DNA of 64,000 bases from Edolisoma coerulescens (GCA_013397115.1 VWZW01006278.1:1674440-1738439), one strand, 5' to 3'; positions 22,301-35,560 are shown, counted from the first letter of the stretch. Notes: generated from the letters alone by a model not told the origin. Numbers and translations: made by a program.

Positions 22301-25300
22301 TAAGCCTTTTTCCTCTTTTCCCATAGTCAGTCTTCATTTTTCTGTGTTGCTGTTAGAGCTGTTGAACAGCTTTAGATTTCTCCCTTGCGTGAATGAAGAG
22401 TACAACACTTCAGGTGGGGTTTGTTGCTTGGTTCCAGTAATGAGCATAGCTGAGGGTGTGTATCTGCAGGTTCCTTTGACCTCACCAGAATGGTCTCCAG
22501 AGGAATGGGAAACATTCACCTGATTGCTCTCTTTTGATGAAGCTGTGGCAGATCCATGCAGAAGCACTGCCACAGCCTCCTCACTGCAGCATGAGTAATG
22601 TGGCAACGCCAGCATCAAAACAGTTCTGACAGCACCTAGGCAAATAAGGGAAAAGTGTGGGAGGCTACTGGGAAAAGATTTAAATGGTGTAGTATGTGTT
22701 AATTTCAAAACAAAACTGAGTGAGGTAGGAGAGCCTAAGAAGAGTTGTCTTTCGCCTGGAATTCTGCATTTAGGAAGCGTTCTCACTGTTACGAATGGTT
22801 CTAGTGGGCTGTGAATACCTTCAGTACACGATGCAGGAGAGAAATGAAACAGGCCTGCTGTCTGAGCTCTTCTGTCTCCCATGAGTTACTGCCTGGCAGC
22901 GTGGGCCCCTCATGCTGCCCAACAACCCAGGAACTGGGATGCTCTCACTGTTGCCCACACTGCTGGCTGAAGGAAGAGCTGCCTCCTCACAGGCTGTAGG
23001 CAAGGTGGGTGGCTGGTTTTCATATCCAAGCTGAAGTCCTCCATACAGAGTTAAGAGCAAACCTGTCTTTATGGCCCAACAAGTATGCTACAGACCAAAG
23101 CAAACTATTCAAGACGTATAGTGACTCAATCCCACAGTCTTGCTGAATTTAGGGAGGCGTGGCAGTGTTGTACCCATGGACCTCCAAACACTTCAGACAT
23201 GGGGATCAGGTGGTTGTGAATGTGAGCCGATACTAGTTAATATGTTTGGACTCCCATTTCCTCAAGTGCTGCTGCTTCTCTTAAATACAGTATCTGTGTA
23301 ACTTTTGGGTTAATTTTCTTGCCTATCCTCACAGCAGGGGTTAACTCAAACTTCATTCCTGATGGCTACAAGCAATTAAAAAGAAATGACAGTATCCTGG
23401 GTGCAGGATATGGATGCCTTTAGTGTGGGTGGTGGGTGCTGATGGGCTGCAGGTGCAGAGGAGCACTTAACTTGCAGACAGTTCCATGGAAAACAAGAGT
23501 GGTATGATACAGGAGAGCAAGGAAACTGGTGATGGGGAGCAGATACACCGAAGGGCTGAGCAGCCCATGTGGTTGGAACTGTGGTTGCCTGTGGTGGATA
23601 GCTGCCCAGACCGCTTGGCTGTGCAGCAGGAACACAGCTTTGCTTGTCTCGGCCCAGCAGAGCCAGGGCAGGATGAAGGGAGCAGTTGTGTTGGCAGCCA
23701 GAGATGGGTCTGTCCTGTGTCCTCTCTGGCTTCCCCAGTTCCAGCTGGATAGATGTTTCCAAACACCATTTAACAGCTGGTGTCCACAGGGACTGGCAGA
23801 AGTGTAAATGCTCGTATTCTGCCATTCTCCCTTTCATATGCAGAGGTAGCACAGGGCATCCTGCTTGGGCCCTCAGCCATCCACGCAGTGGGGCTGGGGC
23901 CAACCCTGCTCTTCCTCCCTCGTTGGAGGGTGACTGCTGTGGGAGCAGAGGTCTGCAGTGCTGTCAGCAGCAGGGAGACCCCCCAACTTGGGCCCTCAGC
24001 ACTGTGCAGAGCCTGGCAAGGGGAAAGGACAGAAAAAGAGATCTTGGCTCTTCTCCCTCCCCAGTCGAAGCGGGTGAGGGGCTGCCAAGGGCTTTGCAGC
24101 GGGGAGAAGAAAGACAGCGTTCATGGGAGCTGCGTGACTCCGAGCTGCTGGGCTGGGAGCCAGGCACGTCAGCACGTGATGGGCCAGCACACGAGGAAGG
24201 GCTTCTTGCTCCTCACCTTCTCCAGAGGAGCCCTTTCAAGGGGTCCCAGCCCAGTGTAGTGAGGTCTCTCCTGCCCCACTGCCCTGCCTGTTCTGGGCTG
24301 GACTGTTGCCTGTGAGGGGCATTGCACTGGCACAGTGTGCTGGGAAGGTCTTTCCCCAGGAGCCTGGTTCCTTCACTGCTGCCCTGGACCATGCTGGCTG
24401 AGACAGCTGCCCAGGATCCCTCCTGCCTGCCTGTGTCCTCCACTCTCTGTCATGTTGTGGGGGCAGACCTGGGGGACCTGGATCAGTCCTTTGCCCATCT
24501 GTACAGCCTCTGCAAAGAAGCAGCCTCCAGTCGTGCACTGGCTGTGTGGAGGCTGCACAGATCGTTCCCAGCAAGAGTGCAGGGCTGGGGCTGTGGGGGT
24601 GATCCTGGGGGCTGGACAGTCATCACCTCTCACAGCAGATGCCCACCCCTTCTCCAGGCAGGAGAATTCTTCCTTCAGAAGCCACTGGACAGAAGAGCCC
24701 TTGTGCAGCCTTTTTGGAGAGGTGCCTGGTACCTGCTGAGGCAGACTTTCCACTTCCCAGGGAACAGATGCCTGGCTATGGTTGGGCCATATGGTGTTTT
24801 CGTCTCACCCCTCTCCCAGCACAACTTGTCCTCCAGCCCTACAAGCAGGTGAGATTGCTCAGGGCTCTGATCACTGGGGACAGCTCCCTGCAGGCTGTGG
24901 GAGCTGCCAAGGGTCTGGTGCAGGGAGAAGTGCGACAGGTCTGTGTTTGGAGTGTGTCCCTCTGGGAAGTGCTACCCAGTCAGTGTGGCCTTGATGCTGG
25001 GTCACCATTCCAGGAGAGGTTTGGCTGTTCAGAGGGCGTGCCCTGCTGGCCCAGGATCTGACACAAGCACACCATGCGGTAGGGGTGAGTAAACGGCACT
25101 TCTGGTTTGTGGTCAAAGATGCTTGTGACATCCTGGGGACACCTGTGAGGATGAAATCCGGCTCTGCCTGCCAGCCAAGAGTCTATATCAGAGCTAGAAT
25201 CTCTGGCGCTGGATTCATGATCTTATCCTGTAAGCCGTTCCTACAAGTGCTGGTACATCCCTCTGGACTTCTCCAGCAGTCTCTGCTGCTTTTCCCACTC

Positions 25301-28300
25301 AGTCAGGTTTATTGGGTGAACAGTTGCCTGAGGCTCAGCGTCAGCAGCTGTCAGGCCCTGTAGATTTGGGACATGCAGGGATGAGAAGGGAGGAGCTGGC
25401 AGCTTTGCCCTTTGGCGGCATGTTGCAGGGCACAAAGCCAGCCAGCCCTCTTCCTGGCCAAGCTGTAGACTTGGCCCCTTGCTCTTGTGCTCCTCTGGCT
25501 TTTCCTGTGGGCTGAGGGCTCATTCCACTCCTGCTGTGGCTGCTCTGCTAACTTGCCCTCCAGCTCCCTATACCCCTATGCTTGCACACATAATGCTGTC
25601 AGCTCGGCTGCCTGGGTGCACTTCTGACTCATCATGTGCTGCCTGGCCAGCTCCCATTTCATCGTTGTTAGGGGTTCATGGCAGTGGGCTGTGAAACTCT
25701 GTTCCCCTCTTCCCCACCTTGCTCAGTCCCATGCACCCAGGAGGGACAATGCCTATGGAGCTGTCTGCCCTGGCCAGAACACCCCCAGCAGTGATGCTGT
25801 GCCTGGCTGGGATGCTCTGTGCCATGGTCTGTCCCTGGCACCTCTCTGCTATGGAGATTTCTGCAGCATAGGATCCCAAGATCCTGTGCCAGTGCAGGGC
25901 AGAGGAGCTGGTGCTTCCCCAGGCACTCTGGCAGGGACCAGCCATTTCCATCTGCATAGTGGAGACTGTAGCACAACCACTATCAACCCACTCTGGGATA
26001 TTTTTAGGCCTGGCTGTGCTGATGAGGGAGAGATGACAGGCTCACTCCACATCCGGACCAGGCGATGCTTCTCCCAGCTGCAGCCACCTGGTGCAGTGGG
26101 AGAAGCGTGGGCTGTTCCCCCAGGGAAGGCAGCACTGACCGGGTGCTGTGGCTCTGGGCTTGCTGGGAGCTACTGGTGCAGGATACCACCATCCTTCTCC
26201 CTCTGAACTCATGCAGCTTCACTGCTTTTGAGAGAGCAGGTTAACGAATTCCCCAGATCTCACTGGCTCTTGACCTTGAGGGTATTTCCTGGCTTGTGAA
26301 GGAAAAGGAGGGAGGAATCTGAAGCTGTGGGACTGAAGCATGCGCAGTGACATGCTTGCACATGGTCACCTGCTGTCACAGAAATGGGGAGCCCCTTCAG
26401 CTGAGGAATTTGGCTTTTCTGCAGGGCCTGAGGCTTGGAAGGTTCTGTGGAAGAAGGTATCAAAGCTTCCCCTTTTCATCGGAGCCCTGTGTGGGACTGC
26501 ATCTGGTTGAGTGAAAGGAGCAGTGATTTGGAGGTGACTGGGGTGAGTTGATGGAGGACAGGAGATCTGGGGCACGAGGCTGTCTCCTGTGGCCAGGCTT
26601 GCCTGAAGCTGGTCCCTCAGCACTGCTGGGGAGGTGTTGCATGAGACAGGTGCCTGATGCCCTGGACACACACAGTGACAGTGCTGCTGGGAGGTGACAT
26701 TGCCAAGCCATGACTGTGTCCTGGGTGCTGGCAGAGGGGAGAACTGTCCAACACAGTGTCTGTGGCTGGGTTGGAGTGGAGCTGGGCTGGACAGGAGCAG
26801 GCTCCTCTACCCAGCTTCACACCAGGGTTCACATGCCAACCTACGTGGGTTGTAGGTGCTGGACTCTGAACACAGGACTTGTCTAGGTGGCTGCACAAAG
26901 CAGTGGCTCTAATCTATCCCATCCACCAGGAACTAGTCTGTCACTGGTGTCACTGGTACCAACACCTCGCTGTATTTGGCTTCTCCTCTCCCTACATTGG
27001 AAGGACCAGTTCAGCTGCCAGTGCAAACCTCTCTCGACTGGCTGCTGAGACCTGGAAATTTCCAGCCCAGAGCAGCTGCTTCTGCCTGACCCTGTGGATC
27101 TGCCAGCATCCCCCAGCATAGCGGTTGTTCAGGTGATGGCTGCAGAAAGTTCATACTCCTTTGGCTGTGGCACAGGGAGTTGGTTCCCATGGAGCAGGGT
27201 GGAGAAGCTTTATCAGAGAGGCTGAGCTCTGTCCCCACCTTCTTGTGGCTGGGCAGGGTGGGCTGCAGCTGAAAACAAGGACCTGCTGGCCTGGCTGTTC
27301 CCCCATGACTGCTGTGACAGGGGCAGAGTCCTCCATGGCTGGCAGCTCTGTACATTCACTGTTTAGAATCCAATTTACCACACAAGGATCCAGTGTCCCC
27401 CTAGTCCTGTTCTCACTTGTACCTATCACCACAGACTTGTGTGACTTTGAGTGATGTACCTGGGGAAGCTGAAGTGTTTCAGCAGCACCCCTCTGTCTAT
27501 GTCCCCTGCCTGTGGCTGGCAGCTGCCTCTTCATGGCTGCTGTTAGCCCACATCCTGCCAGTAAACAGAGCACCCAGAGGCACTTCCCCCTGGCTGCTCT
27601 AACTCCCTGTTATGAAAATCCGCTGCAAGAATGCACAGGTTCCCCCAAATGCTGCATCTCCAAAATCAAGCGCGTTTGTGTTCCGCAGCAGAGCACAAAC
27701 CCTTGGCCACGTCCTGCAGCACAGGGGTCAGGGCAGTGCAAACTAAGCCCTCAGCCCCTGCACCTTCCCACACAGCCCCTATGGCCCACACCATACTGCA
27801 GGGGTCCTCTCCTTTCTTTCTTTTCCCAAGAGGGAGCAGATAAGCTTCAGCACCCAGGAGTGGGGGAGAAAGGCACTGGGACATGGCAGGGCTACCTCAG
27901 CTGGCAGCTACCCTGCCAGTCCAGTGCCCCCTGCCAGGCAGCCGTTCTCATGACCAGCGGTGAAGCACCTCCACCAGCAGCACCAGCACCTCCTCCCACC
28001 ACCTTCCCAGTGACTGGCAGCATTTGAGGTGCCTGATGCTTTCCCTTCCTCCTGCCTCTCCTTGCCGCCTGCTCTTGCTACTTCCCATCTCCTTGATCCC
28101 TTTCCTGAGCATCGTGCTCGCCTTGGTCTCAGATGAGTAGGAGGTGGGATGCTGTCAAGAGCATCTCTCTGGGCACATGGCCCTGCACCCTGGGAGGTGT
28201 TGACGTCCCTTGGTGCATCACGGAGTTTTGAGAGGGGCAATCACCCACACAGGGGTGCAGCCTGTGGCTCTGCAGACAAGACAAGCCCTGGGAATTGCTT

Positions 28301-31300
28301 ACCAGAGGCAGCATTGCTGACCATTTCCTCTGGGCATGGGGGGGAATGTATGGGAGAGATAAGTATGAGTAACAGAGCTGGTTGCTGTGTTGTTTGAAGG
28401 TTTCTGGTGCATTACCTGGGTTCAGAGGTTGCAGTTCACCAGGCAGCAATGGAGAGGAGGTTCAGGTTGAACAGGATGAAAAGATGAGCCCGTGGCCAGT
28501 GGCCCCCTCACCACAGCAGGCCAGCTGAAGGTGCACAAGGGATTGCTCCAGTGCAAGTGATTGAATACTGAAGCTCCAGGCTGGAAATGAGGCATTCCCT
28601 GGGTCAAGGGCTGGCAATGAGTGCTGCTGCAGGTAGTGTAATGCCACAGAGCCAGCTCAGGCTGTTGTATCTGTTTTTAGAAAGACGTGCATGGGCTGGA
28701 AGAGCCAGGTGAACAAGACTGTCCTCAGGCAGAGCCCTCCACACCTTCCCCACTGCTTTCTCTGGCATGCAGGAATCAGTCCTGGCCTCTTTTTTGCTGC
28801 TGGAGCTGTTTGGACAGATCAGGAGGGGTGCATACAGGTCAGGGCAAAACAGCAAGCACATCCATGCAGCATCTCTTCTTCATGCCTGAGCCATAGATGT
28901 CAAAAAATTTAAGCTGAGACCTTAAACTTGTTGAGATCTAGTTGAGATCTAAACTTATTTTGCAAGCTGCTGCATGGTGAGGATGGCTGCCTCTGCAGCC
29001 TTCAGTGACCATGCGGTACTTAATTTCAGGCTTGAGTTTTTCCCATCTTCAACGTCTCACCTTTGGCTCCTGCACTTCCTTCTGCCCATACCGGTGCTCT
29101 ATTCCCTCTGGCAGTGAGGAGACCCTCTCCTGGGGCAGTGAAGTAGCTTGTGCTCCTCACATCCTACACAGCTGTGTTTGCCACATTTCCAACCCTTAGC
29201 TCCTTTTTTGTGGTGGTGTTGCTGCTCCTCAGGATTTCTGTGCCTGTTCTGAAGTTTGGAGAGCTGGACCAGACCTCAAGTTGGCTTTGCCAGAGCTGTA
29301 GCTCTGCTTGGAAATGCCCTCCATGCCCCTCTGACTCATGGCTCTCAGAGCCAAGGTGCTGTGCTGCAGGCTCCTAGCAGCAGTCATGTGTGGGGACAGC
29401 TCTTTTTCAGCTTTTTTCCTTAAGTCTACCTCCCAGCCCCACTTTCAGGGAGATTCTCCACTCTGTGGTACAGCCTGTCCTCTCCATTCCCAAGAACCTT
29501 CCTTTGCAGCTCGTCACTGTGCTGTGGGCTGTGATCATTTTCCCAGGCCATTCAGCTCATGCTGTAGCAGCAAGCAGCCTGTTCAGTTTTTTATCAGCCC
29601 CAAATGTAAGCCTTCATCTTGTCATCCAGACAATTGATATTAAGACATATTAAGTGGCACTGGACCAGGGGTCACTGGGGGGTCTAGGTACGCTTCCTGT
29701 TGTTGATGTCTCCCCATTAAGGCTTGGCTCACTGACAGATCTCAGAATATAGCTATTAATACGTGTAGTTGTTAATCTACTTGAGTCTTATTAATTCTTT
29801 ATAATACATACTTTTAATTAAAATCCTACAGCATTATTGAGAGCAGTGGAGAAGGCAAAGTGTTCTCTATAGATGCTCCTGCCCTCAGCAGCCAGAACTT
29901 TCCTTTTGCCCAGGGAGGAGTTTCCCTGTGTAACGGCCTCAGGATGCCCTTAGCTGTGCTTTCACCTATCCAGTAGCAGTCTGGGGCTCTCTGCCATTTC
30001 TCTGCCCATTGCCTTGACCCTTTAGATTACACTGGCCTCCTAGCAGCTGACCATTCATTAAAAATTAACACATGTGTTTGAGGGAGTCTGTGATTAAGTC
30101 ATCAAATTGTTTGCAAATTACTTGGGCCTGAAGCATGAGTGTGGCTGGTTTGGGGAGCTGCAGTCTCTCCTTGTGTCACTGCTTTGCCGAATTCCTTCCT
30201 CTCTGTGACAGCACGTGAGATGGAGTCACTCCTGCCATTCCTGTTTGAGAGGAGGCAGTGGCTGGTTGGTGCCTGCCTCGCCTGACTCTTCCAGCTACTT
30301 TTATGGCATGAAAGGGGCCGGGGAAATACCTGGCTGGAGAGCTCAAGATGAACCCATCGAGGTTCATGGCCATCACAGTTCTAACTGTCTCTGAAATTCA
30401 GGTTTATTCAGCAATCATCTCAAAAACTCAAGGACAGCACTCCTGGCTTCGGGGAGGCAGCATGGTCAAAGCTGGAGCTGGGCTCATTCAAGGTTCCTGC
30501 AGCACTGGCACGAAGAAATGCACTGTGGTATCCAGTGATGGCACATGGGCTGAGCAAGACTCTCTATTTCACTCCCAGATCTCAGGTAGGCTTCACTGGG
30601 GGGACTGCTAGGGGGAGGTTATTTTAGCTGGTTTCTTAAGGAATAGAATTAAAGATGGAACCTTTACCTAGCCTTTCAGTTTTAAAAGGCTGTGTTCATG
30701 GTGTGCAGCCTGGTGACTAGTCAGTGCAGATTCCACAGTGAGTGCTGTCACTCGGAACAGGCTGGGTACAATATTAACAGGCATTGCAAAATATTTCCCA
30801 GACAGTCAAACCAGCCTGGATGCCAGCAGGCACTGCTTGGTTCTGTGCTCTCCTCTCTTTCATGGCACTGTAACCTACTGGGAGCAGGACATTTGCTCCT
30901 GGACGGTTCACCAGGGCTCAGCAAACCTTCCTAAGGCCTGCCAAGCTCAGCTCCCTAAGCCCCCCCAAATGTGGCAACCAGGCCATCCATGATTCTAGGA
31001 CAGGGAGCGAGTGAGGGAGGTGTGTGGGAGTGGAGGTGTCCCCAACGACCAAACTCCGTTTATCAGTTCCTGGATGTGCAGCTGAGATACAGGTGGTTCT
31101 AACCTGCCAGCAGGGGGTCTGGAAAAGATTTGGGACAATCCTGCCTGAATGCTTATCCTGATGCTATGGTAGAAAGGACTAATGCAGCCCTTTAAGAGAG
31201 AAAATAGGAAAAAGCAGATTAAATCCCTGTGTCAAAGCATTAGGGAGCCTCATTGTGGGATTCTGTATCTTGAAAAGGATTCAGGAAAATCAGAGAGGCT

Positions 31301-34300
31301 CTATAGAACAGGAACGCGAAAAATGGCTTGAGGGTGGGAGGAAAAGCCTGGCAGAAAGAGAATTAAGCGACTCAGTATATTTAGCTTTTCAGAAAGACGG
31401 ATGAGAGGGGGTTTGCTTGCAGCATATGCATAGTGTCACAAAGAGAAAATGCCAGGCTCTGAAAGGCTCTTTAATCAAGCAGAAGGCAGAACAAAATGGT
31501 ATGTCTGCAAGCTGAAGCCAGACACAGGGAGGTGGGATGCTCTTCTGAACGTGAGGGTGAGGGACTCCTGAAACAGACCCAGAAAAGTGGGAGTCTTCAA
31601 TACTTGTCTTCAATTCAAGCCTACCTCCTCTTTTGGAAACTATGAGTGAACTAAACAGAGTGTATTGGAATTACTGCAAAGAGATGAACTGCTGAGCGGG
31701 GTGCTGGCCAGGGGCTTGCACTCGCACAGCCACCTGCCAGGCAGGACCATTAGGTCACTTCATCTGAGGAAGACCCTGGGAAACCTGGTGCAGTCAGGCA
31801 GAGCACTCAGGGAGCCAATCGGGCAGGCTCCAGGTGTTTACCTGCACCCAAAATGGTAAGTGGGATTCTTTGCTGTTGAAAACATCTGGAGGGTGGGAGA
31901 ATTTTTGAGCCAAGTTCAGATTGTTTTAACTTGTTTTGTGTGGACCTGATGCTGTTTAACATTTCTGTTCTTAGAGTAGCCAGAGCACCAGAAATGTGAA
32001 GTGTTTTCCACAGTCTGATCACGTTCAGAGTCTGCATTTAAGAATAATACATAATGAGTGTGTAAGATGAAACAAGTTTGGTCAGAGAGATAAGACAATC
32101 TACAAGTGTCTTACAGCCCAGATTGCATTCCTCGAGCCCGTGCATCAGAGGTAATCTCTGTCTAGCCATTACTGGAAAGAGATCTTTGCTGTGGTATATA
32201 GCGGTATTTAATTAATCATAAAATATTGCATTAATTACTATCAGGTCTGATTTGATGACATTTAATTTGGGGAGAAGGATTACAGTGTTAGAATGGTAAT
32301 TTTTATAGGGTAAAGAAACAAAATGAGATTAGAAGTCTCTATGAAGGAAGCCTGGAGGCTGATGTGTGTGTTTGGCATCTGATGCAGATAGTTACAACAT
32401 AACTTTATTTACTGGTGGGAAAAGAACCTGTAGCTGCTATTTATGAGTCCCCCCCATATAGTATGTGGCTCAGCCACCATGAAATAAAAAAGCAGGCAAG
32501 TGTCAGTTCAGTAGGAGTGCCTTGTGGTGCTCAGCATCATGCACATGAGGGAAATTTGCAGAGCAATTTCAGCATGCCCCAGGCGGGCTCCTTTCAAAAG
32601 AAGGGCAAAAGGAAGCTTTGCTTATAGTCCCACTGGTGTGTCCAAGTCATGCTTAGTCCAACACGAATGTCTCTGCAGCACTGATGCAGGGACACAGGGG
32701 TAGGACCCCTCACTGCCTGCTCCAAACAGTGACCAGCCCTAACTGTCCTGTCTTGTGCTACCTGCTATGGCAGCCACCAGCTGTGCCCTCTGCCAGAGCC
32801 TTTTTTCCCCAGGTCATGGCCAGTGCTGCTGGAGGAAATGCTCTGCAGACACGTGGGTAGCCACAAGCTTAGCAGGTTTGCTGCAAGTGGGTTTTGTTGA
32901 GCAGGATGGGCTAGACCATTTGCCTGATCGTTTGGTCAGTTTGGCTTTGAAAAGCTCCAGAGCATTCTGGAAAGCAGCACAGCAATATGATAGGATTTAA
33001 TCAGACTTAATTATTCCCCTGCTGTCTATCTCCTAGCAACATCCAGCTTGACATCTGCCTGCGAATGAAATGTGTAAGCTAAGCAGGAACATGTTCAGAC
33101 TAAAGTCCTGCTACTTGAACCAAATCACTCCACTAATCATTGCCTTAATTCATCTCATGGCCATCAGACAGCTGCCAGGCACTGGTACCTGATTTTCCGA
33201 GATACGCAGCGCTCACCTTCTGAGTTTTTTCCAGGCTGGCAAGAAGGGTGACTTCATCCTGGGCTCTTTCCAGCACACTGACACCTGATAACGGGGGTCG
33301 AGTTTCCTGAGTGACAAACACAGGCTCAGGAGCAAGCCCCAGACTTGTCGCTATCTGGCTTCGTGCTGTAGGTCCCCGCTTATCTCATCACTGAAATCAG
33401 ATCACCTGCTGTGCCCGCACACAGCGGGGTTCAAATGCGGTACGGTCGGGGGCGGTTTAGGTGAAGCTTGGGGACAGCTGGAGCAGATGTGGCGCGGTGA
33501 CAGCAGGCAGTGCAGCAGCTCTGTGTCACAGGGACAAGGGCGGCTGAGGCAGGGAGAAGAGACCCAGCTTACGCAGATGGAGGGATGAAGAGGGGAAGAG
33601 AGGAGCAGGCATAAAGCAAGCATTTGTAAAGTAAAACTGGGCTCCAGCCAGACATGATGTGGCACAGGAGTCGGTGGGATTGCTGGAAGAAATGAGCCCG
33701 GCAGCAGAGCCGAGGCCATCAGAGGAGGCTGCCTGGGCCAGCCTTGGCTGCCAGCTCACCGTGAAGCTGGAGGGAAGGGAGCTGCCTCAGATGAGTGAGC
33801 ACATCGAGCATCCTGAGCAGGTCAGCCCTGCGAGCTGGGGTTGGGCAGCAGCTGGGGGGGTAGATCTACAGATGGACAGGGCTGCATGGATGTGGTCGTG
33901 TCCCCTCTCCACCTACCTCCTCAGGGGGATATTGATGCCAGGATACCTGCGTGCTTGCTTGAGTCTGTTGGTCTCCTGTGCTGCATCTAGAAGTTGTTGT
34001 TGGCATCCAAAAAACCTGATGGCGTATGAGTGTGACATGTGTCTCCCTTGTGTCTCTGCAGAGGCGCGTGGCAGCTCTGGAAGCCTGGCTGCGTGGGTGC
34101 CACACTTGCAACCAGCTCGCACTGACTTCATTCGTGCAGAGCATGAAGTGGGGTTTCTGGCTGTGAAAACGGGGCTGTATGAGCCCCCACCAGCTCTCCC
34201 TGTGACCAGCAGGAACTCTGCCTTTTGTCAATTGCCAGGGAGCAGGCTCGGGCAGTGCTCAGCCAGCTCTGTGCTGCTCAAGTCGGTGTCTGCCCTTCAA

Positions 34301-34569
34301 CATTGGCACCTGGGCTCACTGTCTGCGTGGCGTGAGCTGCGCTGTGCGGTGCAAGGGCAGCTGGTGGGGTCCGTGCAGTCTGGTGGGGTCCAGCGGTGGA
34401 GGCTGTGCCACACCGGGGACGTGGCACAGAGCCTTGCAGGAGGTGGGCAGGACCTTTTGGATGTGCAGTGCTGGGAGGGTTTGCAGAAGCCGGAGGATGG
34501 TATGAAGGCAGTGGCTGGACTGTGCAGCAGGCACAGGTGCTGCGTGGGGCAGTGACGGAAGCACCCTAG
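22301..34569. other. GC-rich intergenic block, no recognised gene
   Basis: This 12 kb between KDM4A and the ST3GAL3 CpG island is rich in CTG/CAG-type words and GC. Long open frames therefore occur on both strands by chance, for example 209 codons at 23686-24315 and 298 codons at 33659-34555. I found no domain, no string of linked exons and no homology I recognise. It includes an AT-rich patch at 29.73-29.83 kb, an old CR1-like fragment near 31.2-31.6 kb, and an AT-rich motif cluster at 32.2 kb. Confidence 0.55.
31180..31650 (+). repeat. Old CR1-like LINE fragment, sense
   Basis: The stretch follows the 3' part of an old CR1-type element shared by sauropsids: 'gaattaagcgactcagtat' then 'tttagcttttcagaaagacg', 'ctctttaatcaagcagaagg', 'gcaagctgaagccagacaca' and 'gtgagggtgaggg'. 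These correspond to the end of the reverse-transcriptase ORF in the sense direction. It is heavily mutated and carries no open frame. The match is from memory, and borders are approximate. Confidence 0.6.
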
Positions 34570-35560
34570 GGCTGCGTTGCCCTGTTTCGTGGCTGCAGCC
34601 CGGCTGTGCAGAGCGGGGCAGGGCTGAGAGGCCATCGGAGCAGTGCTCGGCAGTCGAGCAGTGCAGCACTTGAAGGGAGACGCAGCGCACTCAATGCAGT
34701 GCCTGGAGGGCGGGCGATGCCGTGTCACTGCAGGGGCGCAGCGGCCGGGCAGGAGCTGAGGTGCCTCAGCTGGCGGAAGGTGCAGTGCTGTGGGGTGACA
34801 ATGCGGAGCCTCACAGCGGGTGCAGTGCTCGCAGGGGCCACCCAGTGCCATGCCTGGAGGCACCGCAGTGCTCTGGAGGTGCCACGGCGTGAATGGGGAG
34901 CGGCGCCGGGATGTGGAGGAGGAGCGATGCCCGGCAGCGGCCGTGAGGGGGGAGCGGGACGGGGCCGGTTCCCGGGGCGCCNNNNNNNNNNNNNNNNNNN
35001 NNNNNNNNNNNNNNNNNNNNNNNNNNNNNNNNNNNNNNNNNNNNNNNNNNNNNNNNNNNNNNNNNNNNNNNNNNNNNNNNCGCGGCGTGGCGTAGCCGGT
35101 AGCGGAGCAAGGCGAGGCGGGGGCAGCCCGGCGGTGGCGACGCCGCTGCCCGTTCAAACTCAGGCTCCAGCCGGCCGCTGGCAGCTGGCGGAGAGCTGCC
35201 GTCCCGCCCGGGCCCCGCGAGCCCCTCTCCCCGGTACCGGCACCGGTACCGCCTCTAGGGCAGCGCGTCCCCGCAGCGCGGAGTGCCCGGGACCCCGCGG
35301 GGCTCCAGCCGGGAGCGGCACTGTCCCGGCCGCTCCCGCGGGCCCCGCTGTCCGCGGGACACCCCCGGCGCTGTGGGTTTGCTCTGTGGCGTGTCGGGAG
35401 GACGCGGTGCTCGCCAGGCCTCGGCGGCCAGGGCCGTGCTGGACTCGGTTGTCTGAAGCGGGCAGGAGCGGGGCTGATGCTCTGTCACAGCGTGGCGATG
35501 ACTGCCCGCCCCTCCGGAGCGGCGCTGACCCGTGTGACGGCCAGAACGGGCAGCTGTCTG
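34570..35560. promoter_or_regulatory. ST3GAL3: CpG island, probable ST3GAL3 promoter and first exon
   Basis: GC content and CpG density rise sharply here, with many GCG and CCGG words, and fall again before the first coding exon at 35729. This is the normal arrangement for a CpG-island promoter with a non-coding first exon. An assembly gap interrupts it. No convincing splice donor for the first exon is visible, so the exon cannot be placed. The long open frames across the island are side effects of its composition. Confidence 0.75.
34982..35080. other. Assembly gap (99 N)
   Basis: A run of 99 undetermined bases lies in the most GC-rich part of the CpG island, a common place for short-read dropout. 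Its real length is unknown. Any open frame across it is meaningless. Confidence 0.99.

Noticed and set aside
22334..22882. 182-codon open frame on the - strand
   Set aside because: The translation shows no domain, signal peptide or family similarity that I recognise, and no flanking exons fit with it.
23686..24315. 209-codon open frame in the GC-rich spacer
   Set aside because: Several overlapping frames in this region are open on both strands, none with a known motif or signal. This is expected in GC-rich DNA.
33659..34555. 298-codon open frame on the + strand upstream of the CpG island
   Set aside because: It has no recognisable domain, its composition follows the local GC-rich DNA, overlapping open frames exist on the other strand, and no splice-linked exons with family similarity were seen. 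A chance frame is more likely, though expression data could change this.
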